DNA of 7,596 nt from an uncultured Variovorax sp. (GCA_946478645.1 CAMLCW010000254.1:1-7596); one strand, 5' to 3'. Numbered from the stretch's first letter, positions 1 to 5,981 are shown. A program made the numbers and translations. Notes: generated by a model from the sequence alone, not told the origin.

Positions 1-489
1 CGCAATCCCTTCGGCCAGGTGCCGGTGATCGAGGACGGCGCGCTCACGCTGGCCGACTCGAACGCGATCCTGGTGTACCTCAACGAGCGCTACGCGAGCG
101 ATCCGGCGCAGTGGATGCCGCGCGATCCGCTCGGCGCCGCGCGGGTGCAGCGCTGGTTCTCGGTGGCCGCGGGACCGCTGGCCTACGGCCCGGCCGCGGC
201 ACGCGTGATGGTGCTGTTCGACCTGCCCGCCGATCCGGCCGAAACGGTGTCGCGCTCGCACCTGCTGCTCGCGGTGATGGAGATGCACCTAGAGCGTGAG
301 CCCTTCCTGGCCGGCACCTCGCCCACGCTCGCCGACCTGGCGAACTACGCCTACGTGGCGCGCGCGCCCGAGGGACGCGTGTCGCTCGATGCGTATCCGC
401 ACCTGCGCGCGTGGCTGGCGCGCATCGAGGCGCTGCCGGGCTTCGTGCCGATGGTGCGCACCCCCGTCGGGCTGGCGGCAGCCGCATGA
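1..489 (+). CDS. Glutathione S-transferase family protein, C-terminal part (5' end outside window)
   Basis: The reading frame is open from base 1, so the gene begins upstream; 162 residues are visible. They start inside the thioredoxin-like N-terminal domain. RNPFGQVPVIEDG carries the cis-proline of the V-P-V turn, and LADSNAILVYL carries the acidic-Ser pair that binds the gamma-glutamyl part of glutathione. An all-helical C-terminal domain follows, including TLADLANYAYVARAPEG, which matches the usual helix-6 N-capping box region (S/T-x-x-D) of GSTs. The catalytic Ser/Cys/Tyr near the N-terminus is off the window, so the class cannot be set. GSTs are cytosolic dimers that conjugate or reduce electrophiles with glutathione. 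The stop overlaps the start of the next gene (ATGA), so the two are probably co-translated. Substrate unknown. Family assignment is firm. Confidence 0.93.
   Translation, partial: RNPFGQVPVIEDGALTLADSNAILVYLNERYASDPAQWMPRDPLGAARVQRWFSVAAGPLAYGPAAARVMVLFDLPADPAETVSRSHLLLAVMEMHLEREPFLAGTSPTLADLANYAYVARAPEGRVSLDAYPHLRAWLARIEALPGFVPMVRTPVGLAAAA
486..489 (+). promoter_or_regulatory. ATGA stop-start overlap
   Basis: The start codon of the flavin-binding protein and the TGA of the GST gene share the bases ATGA. This is the classic arrangement for translational coupling, in which the ribosome that terminates re-initiates on the next gene. No good Shine-Dalgarno sequence precedes the ATG (the bases before it are a GC-rich run ending GGCAGCCGC), which makes coupling more likely. 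Confidence 0.7.
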
Positions 490-1454
490 TCGCCGCGCCG
501 TTCCATGCCGGCGAGCGCGCGCTGCAGGCGCGGGCGGGCGCGCGCGAGATCATGGCGGCGGCCGGTCCACGCGTGATCCGCGACTTCATGCCCGAGCAGC
601 ACCGCGCGTTCTTCGCGCAGCTGCCGTTCCTGCTGGTCGGCAGCCTCGACGCCGACCACCAGCCCTGGGCCAGCGTGCTCTCGGCGCCGCCCGGCTTCGC
701 GCATTCGCCCGATGCCACGCACCTGCGCATCGATGCGCTGCCGGCCGCCGGCGATCCGCTGGCCGGCCAGCTGGTGCCCGGCGCCTCGCTCGGCCTGCTC
801 GGGATCGAGCCGCACACGCGGCGGCGCAACCGCCTGAACGGCCGGGTCGAGGCGCTCGACGGCGGCGGCTTCATGCTGGCGGTGCAGCAGAGCTTCGGCA
901 ACTGCCCGAAGTACATCCAGGCGCGCGAGCCGCTGTTCGCGCCGGAAGGGGGCACCACCGCGCCGCCCATCGAGCGGCGCGCCGGCCTCGACGCGGCGGC
1001 GCGCCGGCTGATCGCCCGCGCCGACACGCTGTTCATCGCCTCGGCGCTGCCGCCGCAGGCCGCGGCCGGCGACGAGGCTTCGCCCGAAGCGCAGGGCGTG
1101 GACGTGTCGCACCGCGGCGGTCGGCCGGGCTTCGTGCGCGTCGATGCCGATGGCACCCTCACCGTGCCCGACTTCGCGGGCAACCGTTTCTTCAACACAC
1201 TCGGGAATCTCGCGGTGCATCCGCGCGCGGGTCTGCTGTTCATCGATTTCGAGACCGGCGAACTGCTGCACCTCACGGCCCGCGCCGAGATCGTCTGGGA
1301 TGGGCCCGAGGTCGCGGCCTTCGAGGGCGCCGAGCGGCTGCTGCGGCTGGGCGTCGACACGCTGCTGCGCCGCCCTGCTGCGCTGCCGCTGCGTTGGGGC
1401 GAGGCGGAACTGTCGCCGCACCTGGCGCACACCGGCGCGTGGGCTGCGGCCTGA
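486..1454 (+). CDS. Pyridoxamine 5'-phosphate oxidase-like FMN-binding protein (tandem split barrel)
   Basis: A 322-residue protein with two split-barrel (PNPOx-like) halves. The first spans about residues 32-145: RDFMPEQHRAFFAQLPFLLVGS, then a W-A-S-V-L strand and the Q-S-F-G-N-C-P-K-Y-I-Q motif at 135-144. The second spans about 170-270 and has VDVSHRGGRPGFVRV at 205-219, followed by NRFFNTLGNLAVHPRAGLLF. These motifs are typical of the COG3576-type 'pyridoxamine 5'-phosphate oxidase family' proteins, which bind FMN or a related flavin; their substrates are mostly unknown, and they are not the vitamin B6 enzyme PdxH. Some relatives continue into a ferredoxin-reductase module, but this one stops after the barrels. 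The start at 486 is chosen because its ATG overlaps the GST stop, a usual coupling arrangement. The frame stays open upstream to 411, but that would run deep into the GST gene. Confidence 0.88.
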   Translation: MIAAPFHAGERALQARAGAREIMAAAGPRVIRDFMPEQHRAFFAQLPFLLVGSLDADHQPWASVLSAPPGFAHSPDATHLRIDALPAAGDPLAGQLVPGASLGLLGIEPHTRRRNRLNGRVEALDGGGFMLAVQQSFGNCPKYIQAREPLFAPEGGTTAPPIERRAGLDAAARRLIARADTLFIASALPPQAAAGDEASPEAQGVDVSHRGGRPGFVRVDADGTLTVPDFAGNRFFNTLGNLAVHPRAGLLFIDFETGELLHLTARAEIVWDGPEVAAFEGAERLLRLGVDTLLRRPAALPLRWGEAELSPHLAHTGAWAAA

Positions 1455-1455
1455 C

Positions 1456-2637
1456 TCAATCGAAGAAGACCGGAATCCGCGCATTCGCCGACGGCCGATA
1501 GCGCCAGCCGCGTTCGCGCAGCGCATCGAGATCGACTCCGCGCGCGCGCAGCGCCTCGAGCCCCGCGGCCGCGAGCGTGCAGGCGAGTGCCTGGCCCGGG
1601 CAGACGTGCATGCCGTGGCCGAAGCCCAGCAGCCGCCGCGCAGGGCGCTGCGGCATGAAACGGTCGGGCTCGGCGTTGAGCGCCGGATCGCGGTTGGCCG
1701 CGGCCAGCACGAGCAGCACCGCGTCGCCCGCCGCCAGCGGCACGCCCGCGATGCGCGCCGGCGCCGCGACGAAGCGCCGCGTGTTCTGCACCGGCGCGTC
1801 GTGGCGGGCGGTTTCCTCGACGACGGCCTGCAGCCCGTCGGGCGTGCGCGCGGCCTCCCGCGCGGCGGGCTCGCGCGCCAGCGCCGCGAGGCTGTTGCCG
1901 AGCAGCCCGGCCGTGGCATCGCAGGTCTGCGACAGCAGCCCGACCAGGTTGGCCAGCAGCGCGCGGTGCAGGGCCTTGTCGGCGCCGGCTTCGGCGCGCA
2001 CCGCGGCCAGCAGCGTCGCCTCGCGCGGCGGCGCGCTGGCGGCCACCGCCTCGAAGCGCGACATCAGCGCGGCGGCCGCGTCGTTCGCGCGCGCCAGTTG
2101 CGGTGCGCTCGACAAGGGCGACAGGCAGGCGACGAAATCGCGCATCCACGCCTCGACCTGCGGCAGCGCTGCGGGCGCGAAGCCCAGCAGGTGCGCCACC
2201 GCCTGCACCGGCAGCGCGAACAGCATCTCCGCGAGCGGGCGCTCGGGCAAGCGGCGCGCCACGTCGAGCGCCGCCGCATGCGCGGCACGCAGGTCCAGCC
2301 CGGCCAGCGCGCGTTGCAGCGCCGGCTTGTGCGCGGTGTGCGCGGCGCCGTCGTTCATGCGCACCAGGTGCCCGAACACCTCGCCGGCCGGGCTGCCGGC
2401 GATCGCGCGCGGCACGGGCTCGCCTTCGGGGCGCACGCGCAGCGCGTCGTGGGCGAGCAGCAGCGATTCGATCACCTCGGCGCGGCTCGCGACCCAGAGC
2501 CGCAGCGGCGCATGCCATGCGAGCGCCGGCCCGGCGCGAAGGCGCTCGTAGTACGGGTACGGATCGGCATGCACGACGGCGGCAACGGGGTCGGCCGGCA
2601 TGCCGGGCAAGGAGGCGGGGGGTGGCGTCGTCATCAT
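1456..2637 (-). CDS. Cytochrome P450
   Basis: A soluble bacterial P450 of 393 residues, the usual length for a class I enzyme, with no signal or membrane anchor. The heme-ligand loop FGHGMHVCPG is at 339-348, with Cys346 as thiolate ligand. The K-helix ExxR is E275-T-A-R278 (EETARH), followed by the NTRRF and LAAANRDP segments. The C-helix has H100-T-A-H-K104, with Lys where Arg is usual. In the I-helix, LLSQTCDATAGL at 234-245 aligns Asp240 with P450cam Asp251 and Ala241 with the oxygen-activating Thr252, so the normal acid-alcohol pair is broken; Thr242 is the next residue. No ferredoxin or ferredoxin reductase gene is in the window. Start: tandem ATGs at 2637 and 2634; neither has a Shine-Dalgarno, and Met13 (at 2601) is a weaker alternative. 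The neighbouring divergent ArsR-type gene may control it. Substrate and CYP family cannot be named from sequence. Confidence 0.95.
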   Translation of the reverse strand: MMTTPPPASLPGMPADPVAAVVHADPYPYYERLRAGPALAWHAPLRLWVASRAEVIESLLLAHDALRVRPEGEPVPRAIAGSPAGEVFGHLVRMNDGAAHTAHKPALQRALAGLDLRAAHAAALDVARRLPERPLAEMLFALPVQAVAHLLGFAPAALPQVEAWMRDFVACLSPLSSAPQLARANDAAAALMSRFEAVAASAPPREATLLAAVRAEAGADKALHRALLANLVGLLSQTCDATAGLLGNSLAALAREPAAREAARTPDGLQAVVEETARHDAPVQNTRRFVAAPARIAGVPLAAGDAVLLVLAAANRDPALNAEPDRFMPQRPARRLLGFGHGMHVCPGQALACTLAAAGLEALRARGVDLDALRERGWRYRPSANARIPVFFD

Positions 2638-2646
2638 GGTCGCCGC

Positions 2647-2674
2647 AGTGTGCGCGCGATGCTGCCGCCACACT
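2647..2674. promoter_or_regulatory. Inverted repeat AGTGTG-N16-CACACT, possible operator
   Basis: AGTGTG at 2647-2652 and its exact reverse complement CACACT at 2669-2674 have centres 22 bases apart, about two helical turns. The left arm is also the putative P450 -10 element on the minus strand. The geometry would suit a dimeric winged-helix protein acting as repressor of the P450 promoter. Six-base arms with free spacing can occur by chance in 84 bases, so this is only a candidate. Confidence 0.3.
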
Positions 2675-2690
2675 TCGGCCGTGAACGAAG
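2673..2690. promoter_or_regulatory. Inverted repeat CTTCG-N8-CGAAG, possible operator
   Basis: CTTCG (2673-2677) and CGAAG (2686-2690) form an 18-base dyad ending about 20 bases upstream of the TACGAT hexamer, where the -35 region of the regulator gene would be. It overlaps the outer edge of the AGTGTG/CACACT repeat by two bases. The spacing is within the range of known ArsR-family operators. Autoregulation is an inference from position only; the short arms leave chance as a real explanation. Confidence 0.3.
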
Positions 2691-2709
2691 CGTGCCCGCA
2701 GCGGCGCCT

Positions 2710-2715
2710 TACGAT
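2710..2715 (+). promoter_or_regulatory. Putative -10 element of the ArsR-type gene (leaderless start)
   Basis: TACGAT matches TATAAT at four of six positions and is followed by GCGGCC and then the ATG. Transcription starting about seven bases downstream would begin at or next to the start codon, which fits the lack of a ribosome binding site. No good -35 was found, so the call stays tentative. Confidence 0.35.
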
Positions 2716-2721
2716 GCGGCC

Positions 2722-3438
2722 ATGCGCAAGACCGCCACCACCGACCCGTCCGCCAACGCGGACCTGCAGCTCGCGCGCCTGGCCGGCGCCATCGCCGAGC
2801 CCGCGCGCGCCCGCATGCTGGGCTGCCTGATGGACGGCCATGCGCGCACCGCGACCGAACTGGCGGCCGCGGCCGAAGTGGCGGCCTCCACCGCGAGCGC
2901 GCACCTCGCACGGCTGCGCGACGAGCGGCTGGTCGAACTGTGGGTGCAGGGCCGGCACCGCTATTTCCGCCTCGCCGGCGAGCAGGTGGCCGCGGCACTC
3001 GAAAGCCTCATGGTGTTGGCCGGCGCGGTACCCGCCTTGCCGGCCGCCGGTTTCGCGCCGAGCACGCCGAGCCGCCTGCGCGCCGCGCGCACCTGCTACG
3101 ACCACATGGCCGGCACCGCGGGCGTGGCGCTGCACGACCGGCTGCATGCGCAGGGCTGGCTCAGCGGGTTGGCGAGCGGCGCCTACGAACTCACGGCCGA
3201 AGGCGCGGTCGCGTTCGAGAGCCTGGGCCTGGACGTCGACGCGGTCCGGCGCTCGCGGCGGCGCTTTGCCTGCGCCTGCCTCGACTGGAGCGAACGCCGG
3301 CCGCACCTGGGCGGCGCGCTCGGCGCGGCCTGGCTTCAGCTGTCGCTGCGCCGCGGCTGGGTGCGCCAGGCGCTCGACGGCCGCGCACTCACGCTGACGC
3401 CGAAGGCACAGCGTGAGATGCCCGAGCTGTTCGGCTGA
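2722..3438 (+). CDS. ArsR-type winged-helix transcriptional regulator with C-terminal domain
   Basis: A 238-residue protein. The N-terminal 85 residues are an ArsR-like winged helix: IAEPARARMLGCLMDG (about 24-39), ATELAAAAEVAAS as helix 2 of the HTH, the recognition helix around TASAHLARLRDERLVE (57-72), and a wing at QGRHRYFRLA (76-85). The classical ArsR/SmtB metal site (ELCVCDL in helix 3) is absent. A C-terminal region of about 120 residues has R-T-C-Y-D-H (123-128) and F-A-C-A-C-L-D-W-S-E-R-R-P-H-L (182-196), with Cys125, Cys184, Cys186 and several histidines. That pattern recurs in long ArsR-type regulators, but its ligand is not known to me. The start at 2722 gives the full HTH; no Shine-Dalgarno precedes it, but a -10-like TACGAT lies six bases upstream. 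Its divergent P450 neighbour is the likely target, perhaps along with itself. Confidence 0.88.
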   Translation: MRKTATTDPSANADLQLARLAGAIAEPARARMLGCLMDGHARTATELAAAAEVAASTASAHLARLRDERLVELWVQGRHRYFRLAGEQVAAALESLMVLAGAVPALPAAGFAPSTPSRLRAARTCYDHMAGTAGVALHDRLHAQGWLSGLASGAYELTAEGAVAFESLGLDVDAVRRSRRRFACACLDWSERRPHLGGALGAAWLQLSLRRGWVRQALDGRALTLTPKAQREMPELFG

Positions 3439-3439
3439 T

Positions 3440-3460
3440 GCCGGCGGCCGCCCCGCCGGC
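3440..3460. terminator. Hairpin between convergent ArsR-type gene and amn, likely bidirectional terminator
   Basis: GCCGGCGG (3440-3447) and CCGCCGGC (3453-3460) form a perfect 8-bp, all-GC stem with a five-base loop. It fills almost the whole 22-base gap between the regulator TGA (3436-3438) and the amn TAA (3461-3463). The stem directly abuts the amn stop on the minus strand. Neither side has a T-run, so it is not a textbook intrinsic terminator. It could still slow polymerase in both directions or protect 3' ends. Confidence 0.5.
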
Positions 3461-4978
3461 TTACTGGAACGCGACCTCGGCGAAGCTGCGCAGCTTGCGG
3501 CTGTGCAGCCGCGTCGAGCCCTGCTGGCGCAGGATGTCGATGGCCCGCATGCCAATGCGCAGGTGCTGCTCCACGCGCTCGCGGTAGAAGTGGTTGGCCA
3601 TGCCCGGCAGCTTGATCTCGCCATGCAGCGGCTTGTCGCTCACGCACAGCAGGGTGCCGTAGGGCACGCGGAAGCGGAAGCCGTTGGCCGCGATGGTGGC
3701 GCTTTCCATGTCGAGCGCCACCGCCCGGCTCTGGCTGAAGCGGCGCTGCGGCTGGTTGCCGGGCAGCAGTTCCCAGTTGCGGTTGTCGGTGCTCGCGACG
3801 GTGCCGGTGCGCATGATCTTCTTCAGGTCGGGGCCTTCGAAGCGCGTGACGTCGGCCACCGCCTTCTCGAGCGCGAGCTGGATCTCCGAGAGCGCCGGGA
3901 TCGGCACCCACAGCGGCAGCTCCTCGTCGAGCACGTGGTCCTCGCGCACGTAGGCATGCGCGAGCACGTAGTCGCCGAGCTGCTGCGCGTTGCGCAGGCC
4001 CGCACAGTGGCCGAGCATCATCCAGGCGTGCGGACGCAGCACCGCGATGTGGTCGGTGATGGTCTTGGCGTTGGCCGGGCCGACGCCGATGTTCACCATG
4101 CTGATGCCGCTGCGGTCCTCGCGCACCAGGTGGTAGGCCGGCATCTGCGGCAGCCGCGACGGTGCCGTGCCCTGGCTGCCGTCGAGCAGCGCGCCGTAGT
4201 TGGCGCTGGCGCCCGCGGCCAGGCCGCGGCGCCGCGTGACCACGTTGCCGGGCTCGATGAAGGCGATGTACTCGCTCTTCTCGTCGGCCATCGCCTCGTG
4301 GCCCAGGCGCACGAACTCGTCGATGTAGAACTGGTAGTTGGTGAACAGCACGAAGTTCTGGAACCACTCGGGCGCGGTGCCCGTGTAGTGGCGCAGCCGG
4401 TGCAGCGAATAGTCGACCCGCGCCGCGGTGAACAGCGACAGCGGCTGCGCCTCGCCGGGGTGCGCCTCGAAGGTGCCGTTGGCGATGCCGTCGTCCATCA
4501 CGCCGAGGTCGGGCAGGTCGAACACGTCGCGCATCAGCGCGCGGCGATCCTCGCTCATCGTGCCTTCGATGTGGTCGTTCTCGGCGAACGAGAAATGGAT
4601 CGGGATCGGCTGGGTGCTGGTGCCGACCTCGAGCTCGACCTGGTGATTCTCCAGCAGCAGCCGGAACTGGTCGAGGTAGTAGCGCGAGAACAGGTCGGGC
4701 CGCGTCAGCGTGGTCTCGTAGCGGCCCGGCCCGGCGACGAAGCCGTAGCTCAGGCCCGCATTGGCCGGCGGCGTGTGCCGCGTCACGGTGTGCGTGTGCA
4801 CCCGCACATACGGATAGCAGGCCCGCACCCGGCCCGGCAGCGCCTCGCCGGCCACGAAGCGCAGCATCGACTCGCGCAGGTGCGCGAGGCCGCCCTGGTA
4901 GATGGCCTTGACCTGTTCGAGGGCGGCGGCGGCGTCGTTGAAGCGGGCTGGGGCGACGAAAGTGGGCATGTAGGGCAT
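3461..4978 (-). CDS. amn: AMP nucleosidase
   Basis: Hydrolyses the N-glycosidic bond of AMP to give adenine and ribose 5-phosphate (EC 3.2.2.4), a cytosolic step in purine salvage and control of AMP level. The 505 residues compare with 484 in E. coli Amn, and resemblance to that protein as I remember it runs through the whole length. The N-terminal regulatory domain (about 1-250) carries YETTLTRPDLF, RVDYSLHRLRHYTGT and the FVLFTNYQFYIDEFVR block. The C-terminal nucleoside phosphorylase-fold domain has VNIGVGPANAKTITDH (296-310), MLGHCAGLR (321-329), TGTVASTDNRNWEL (391-404), ALDMESATIAA (421-431) and CVSDKPLHGEIKLPG (445-459); Asp448 corresponds to the catalytic Asp428 of E. coli. Start: ATG at 4978 is preferred because a CACAAT hexamer lies six bases upstream; ATG at 4969 (MPTFVAP) is nearly as good, and neither has a Shine-Dalgarno. 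No frameshift or missing catalytic residue seen. Confidence 0.96.
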   Translation of the reverse strand: MPYMPTFVAPARFNDAAAALEQVKAIYQGGLAHLRESMLRFVAGEALPGRVRACYPYVRVHTHTVTRHTPPANAGLSYGFVAGPGRYETTLTRPDLFSRYYLDQFRLLLENHQVELEVGTSTQPIPIHFSFAENDHIEGTMSEDRRALMRDVFDLPDLGVMDDGIANGTFEAHPGEAQPLSLFTAARVDYSLHRLRHYTGTAPEWFQNFVLFTNYQFYIDEFVRLGHEAMADEKSEYIAFIEPGNVVTRRRGLAAGASANYGALLDGSQGTAPSRLPQMPAYHLVREDRSGISMVNIGVGPANAKTITDHIAVLRPHAWMMLGHCAGLRNAQQLGDYVLAHAYVREDHVLDEELPLWVPIPALSEIQLALEKAVADVTRFEGPDLKKIMRTGTVASTDNRNWELLPGNQPQRRFSQSRAVALDMESATIAANGFRFRVPYGTLLCVSDKPLHGEIKLPGMANHFYRERVEQHLRIGMRAIDILRQQGSTRLHSRKLRSFAEVAFQ

Positions 4979-4982
4979 GGCG

Positions 4983-4996
4983 GCATTGTGCAATGC
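4983..4996. promoter_or_regulatory. Perfect dyad GCATTG-TG-CAATGC upstream of amn
   Basis: Two exact six-base inverted arms are separated by two bases, four bases upstream of the preferred amn start codon. The dyad covers the putative amn -10 hexamer CACAAT, so a bound protein would block the promoter. If transcription instead started further upstream, it could fold as a small hairpin in the leader. No regulator can be named. Confidence 0.35.
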
Positions 4997-5050
4997 GCGC
5001 GGCGCGGGCGCTCGCTGCGGTTACCCTCCGCGAAGTTGCGTTCGGCATGG

Positions 5051-5055
5051 AAAGG
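5051..5055 (+). promoter_or_regulatory. Ribosome binding site of the panE-like gene
   Basis: AAAGG, within GGAAAGG, ends seven bases before the ATG at 5063. The spacing is normal. It supports that start over any in-frame codon upstream and contrasts with the lack of such a site before amn, the P450 and the ArsR-type gene. Confidence 0.65.
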
Positions 5056-5062
5056 CAGGCAG

Positions 5063-5965
5063 ATGAAAGTCGCAGTCATGGGCGCCGGCGCGGTCGGCTG
5101 CTATTACGGCGCGATGCTCGCGCGCGCGGGCCATGAGGTGGTGCTGATCGGCCGTGCCGCGCACGTCGAGGCGGTGCGCGCCCGCGGCCTGCGGCTAGAG
5201 ACGAAGGCGGTCGACGAACACGTTCCGCTCGGCGCAAGCACCGCGCCGGCGGCGGTGCAGGGCGCCGACCTGGTGCTGTTCTGCGTCAAGTCGGCCGACA
5301 CCGAGGCAGCCGCCGCACAGGTGCGGCCGCACCTGTCGCCTGGGGCGCTGGTGCTGACACTGCAGAACGGCGTCGACAACGACGCGCGCGTGCGCGCCGT
5401 GCTCGCCTGCGAGGTGGCCGCTGCCGTGGTCTACGTGGCCACGGAGATGGCGGGCCCGGGCCATGTGCGCCACCACGGCCGTGGCGAGCTGGTGATCGCG
5501 CCGTCGCCCAGGAGCGCCGAGGTGGCCGAGGCATTGATCGCCGCCGGCGTGCCCGCGCAGGTCTCCGGCGACGTGCGCGGCGCGCTGTGGGCCAAGCTGG
5601 TGCTCAACTGCGCCTACAACGCACTGTCGGCCGTGTCGCAGCTGCCCTACGGCGAGCTCGTGAAAGGCGAGGGCGTGGCCGAGGTGATCCGCGACGTGGT
5701 CGCCGAATGCCTCGCGGTGGCCCAAGCCGACGGCGTGGCGGTGCCGGGCGACACCGATGCGGCGCTGCGCGGCATTGCGCAGTCGATGCCGTCGCAGAGC
5801 TCGTCCACCGCGCAGGACCTCGCGCGCGGCAAGCCGACCGAGATCGACCACCTGAACGGCTTCATCGTGCGCCGCGGCGAGGCGCTGGGCGTTGCCACGC
5901 CCGCCAACCGCGTGCTCCTCGTGATGGTGAAGCTGCTCGAAGGCAGGCAGCGGCGCGCGGCGTAG
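5063..5965 (+). CDS. panE: 2-dehydropantoate 2-reductase (ketopantoate reductase) family protein
   Basis: Expected reaction: NADPH-dependent reduction of 2-dehydropantoate to pantoate in pantothenate/CoA synthesis (EC 1.1.1.169), in the cytosol. The 300 residues match the family length. The N-terminal Rossmann fold opens with MKVAVMGAGAVGCYYGAMLA (GxGxxG at 7-12), and LQNGVDN at 100-106 is the conserved N-G segment. The C-terminal helical domain has LWAKLVLNCAYNALSA (175-190), with Lys178, Asn182 and Asn186 at the catalytic/substrate positions. KPTEIDHLNGFIVRR (257-271) follows, with Glu260 corresponding to E. coli Glu256. The SSST segment (246-249) before it is also usual. An AAAGG site seven bases upstream supports the start. 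Beta-proteobacteria often carry several paralogues, and some act on other 2-oxo acids, so the symbol is likely but not certain. It is alone on its strand, not joined to panB or panC. Confidence 0.9.
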   Translation: MKVAVMGAGAVGCYYGAMLARAGHEVVLIGRAAHVEAVRARGLRLETKAVDEHVPLGASTAPAAVQGADLVLFCVKSADTEAAAAQVRPHLSPGALVLTLQNGVDNDARVRAVLACEVAAAVVYVATEMAGPGHVRHHGRGELVIAPSPRSAEVAEALIAAGVPAQVSGDVRGALWAKLVLNCAYNALSAVSQLPYGELVKGEGVAEVIRDVVAECLAVAQADGVAVPGDTDAALRGIAQSMPSQSSSTAQDLARGKPTEIDHLNGFIVRRGEALGVATPANRVLLVMVKLLEGRQRRAA

Positions 5966-5981
5966 CGTTGACAGGCCCTGG

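Larger units (their letters stand above)
2638..2721. promoter_or_regulatory. Divergent promoter region between P450 and ArsR-type regulator genes
   Basis: These 84 bases separate two divergent start codons and must carry both promoters unless these lie inside the genes. On the plus strand TACGAT (2710-2715, four of six matches to TATAAT) sits six bases before the regulator ATG. On the minus strand CACACT (2652-2647) sits nine bases before the P450 ATG. No convincing -35 hexamer is visible for either. Neither gene has a purine-rich ribosome binding site, so both may give leaderless messages. Two inverted repeats lie in the middle and are listed separately. Confidence 0.5.
4979..5062. promoter_or_regulatory. 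Divergent promoter region between amn and the panE-like gene
   Basis: These 84 bases separate the two divergent starts. Toward amn, CACAAT (4990-4985 on the minus strand, four of six to TATAAT) is followed by GCCGCC and the ATG, suggesting a leaderless message. Toward the reductase gene, TACCCT (5022-5027) is a weak -10-like match. That gene has a leader of usual length with a ribosome binding site. No clear -35 hexamers are seen. A perfect dyad next to amn is listed separately. Confidence 0.45.

Noticed and set aside
2617..2622. Six-G run near the P450 start as a phase-variation tract
   Set aside because: Six bases is short for slippage switching, it simply encodes three prolines in a GC-rich gene, and no alternative frame of interest results.
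2600..2830. Small plus-strand frame with an AAGGAGG sequence at 2609-2615
   Set aside because: The purine run is the complement of the P450 Ala-Ser-Leu codons. The frame overlaps both the P450 start and the regulator gene out of frame, and its translation is Pro/Arg-rich noise.
80..2998. A 972-codon open frame on the minus strand
   Set aside because: It covers the GST, flavoprotein and P450 genes in the wrong frame and is extremely Arg/Ala/Pro-rich with no recognisable motif. Long spurious frames are expected at this GC content because stop codons are rare.
3413..5062. In-frame extension of about 550 codons upstream of the panE-like gene
   Set aside because: It is the antisense of amn; the Rossmann motif and the ribosome binding site place the true start at 5063, so no fusion protein is implied.
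5966..5981. Possible terminator in the 16-base gap between the panE-like gene and gor
   Set aside because: Only CAGG-C-CCTG can pair, a four-base stem with a one-base loop, which is too small and has no T-run.
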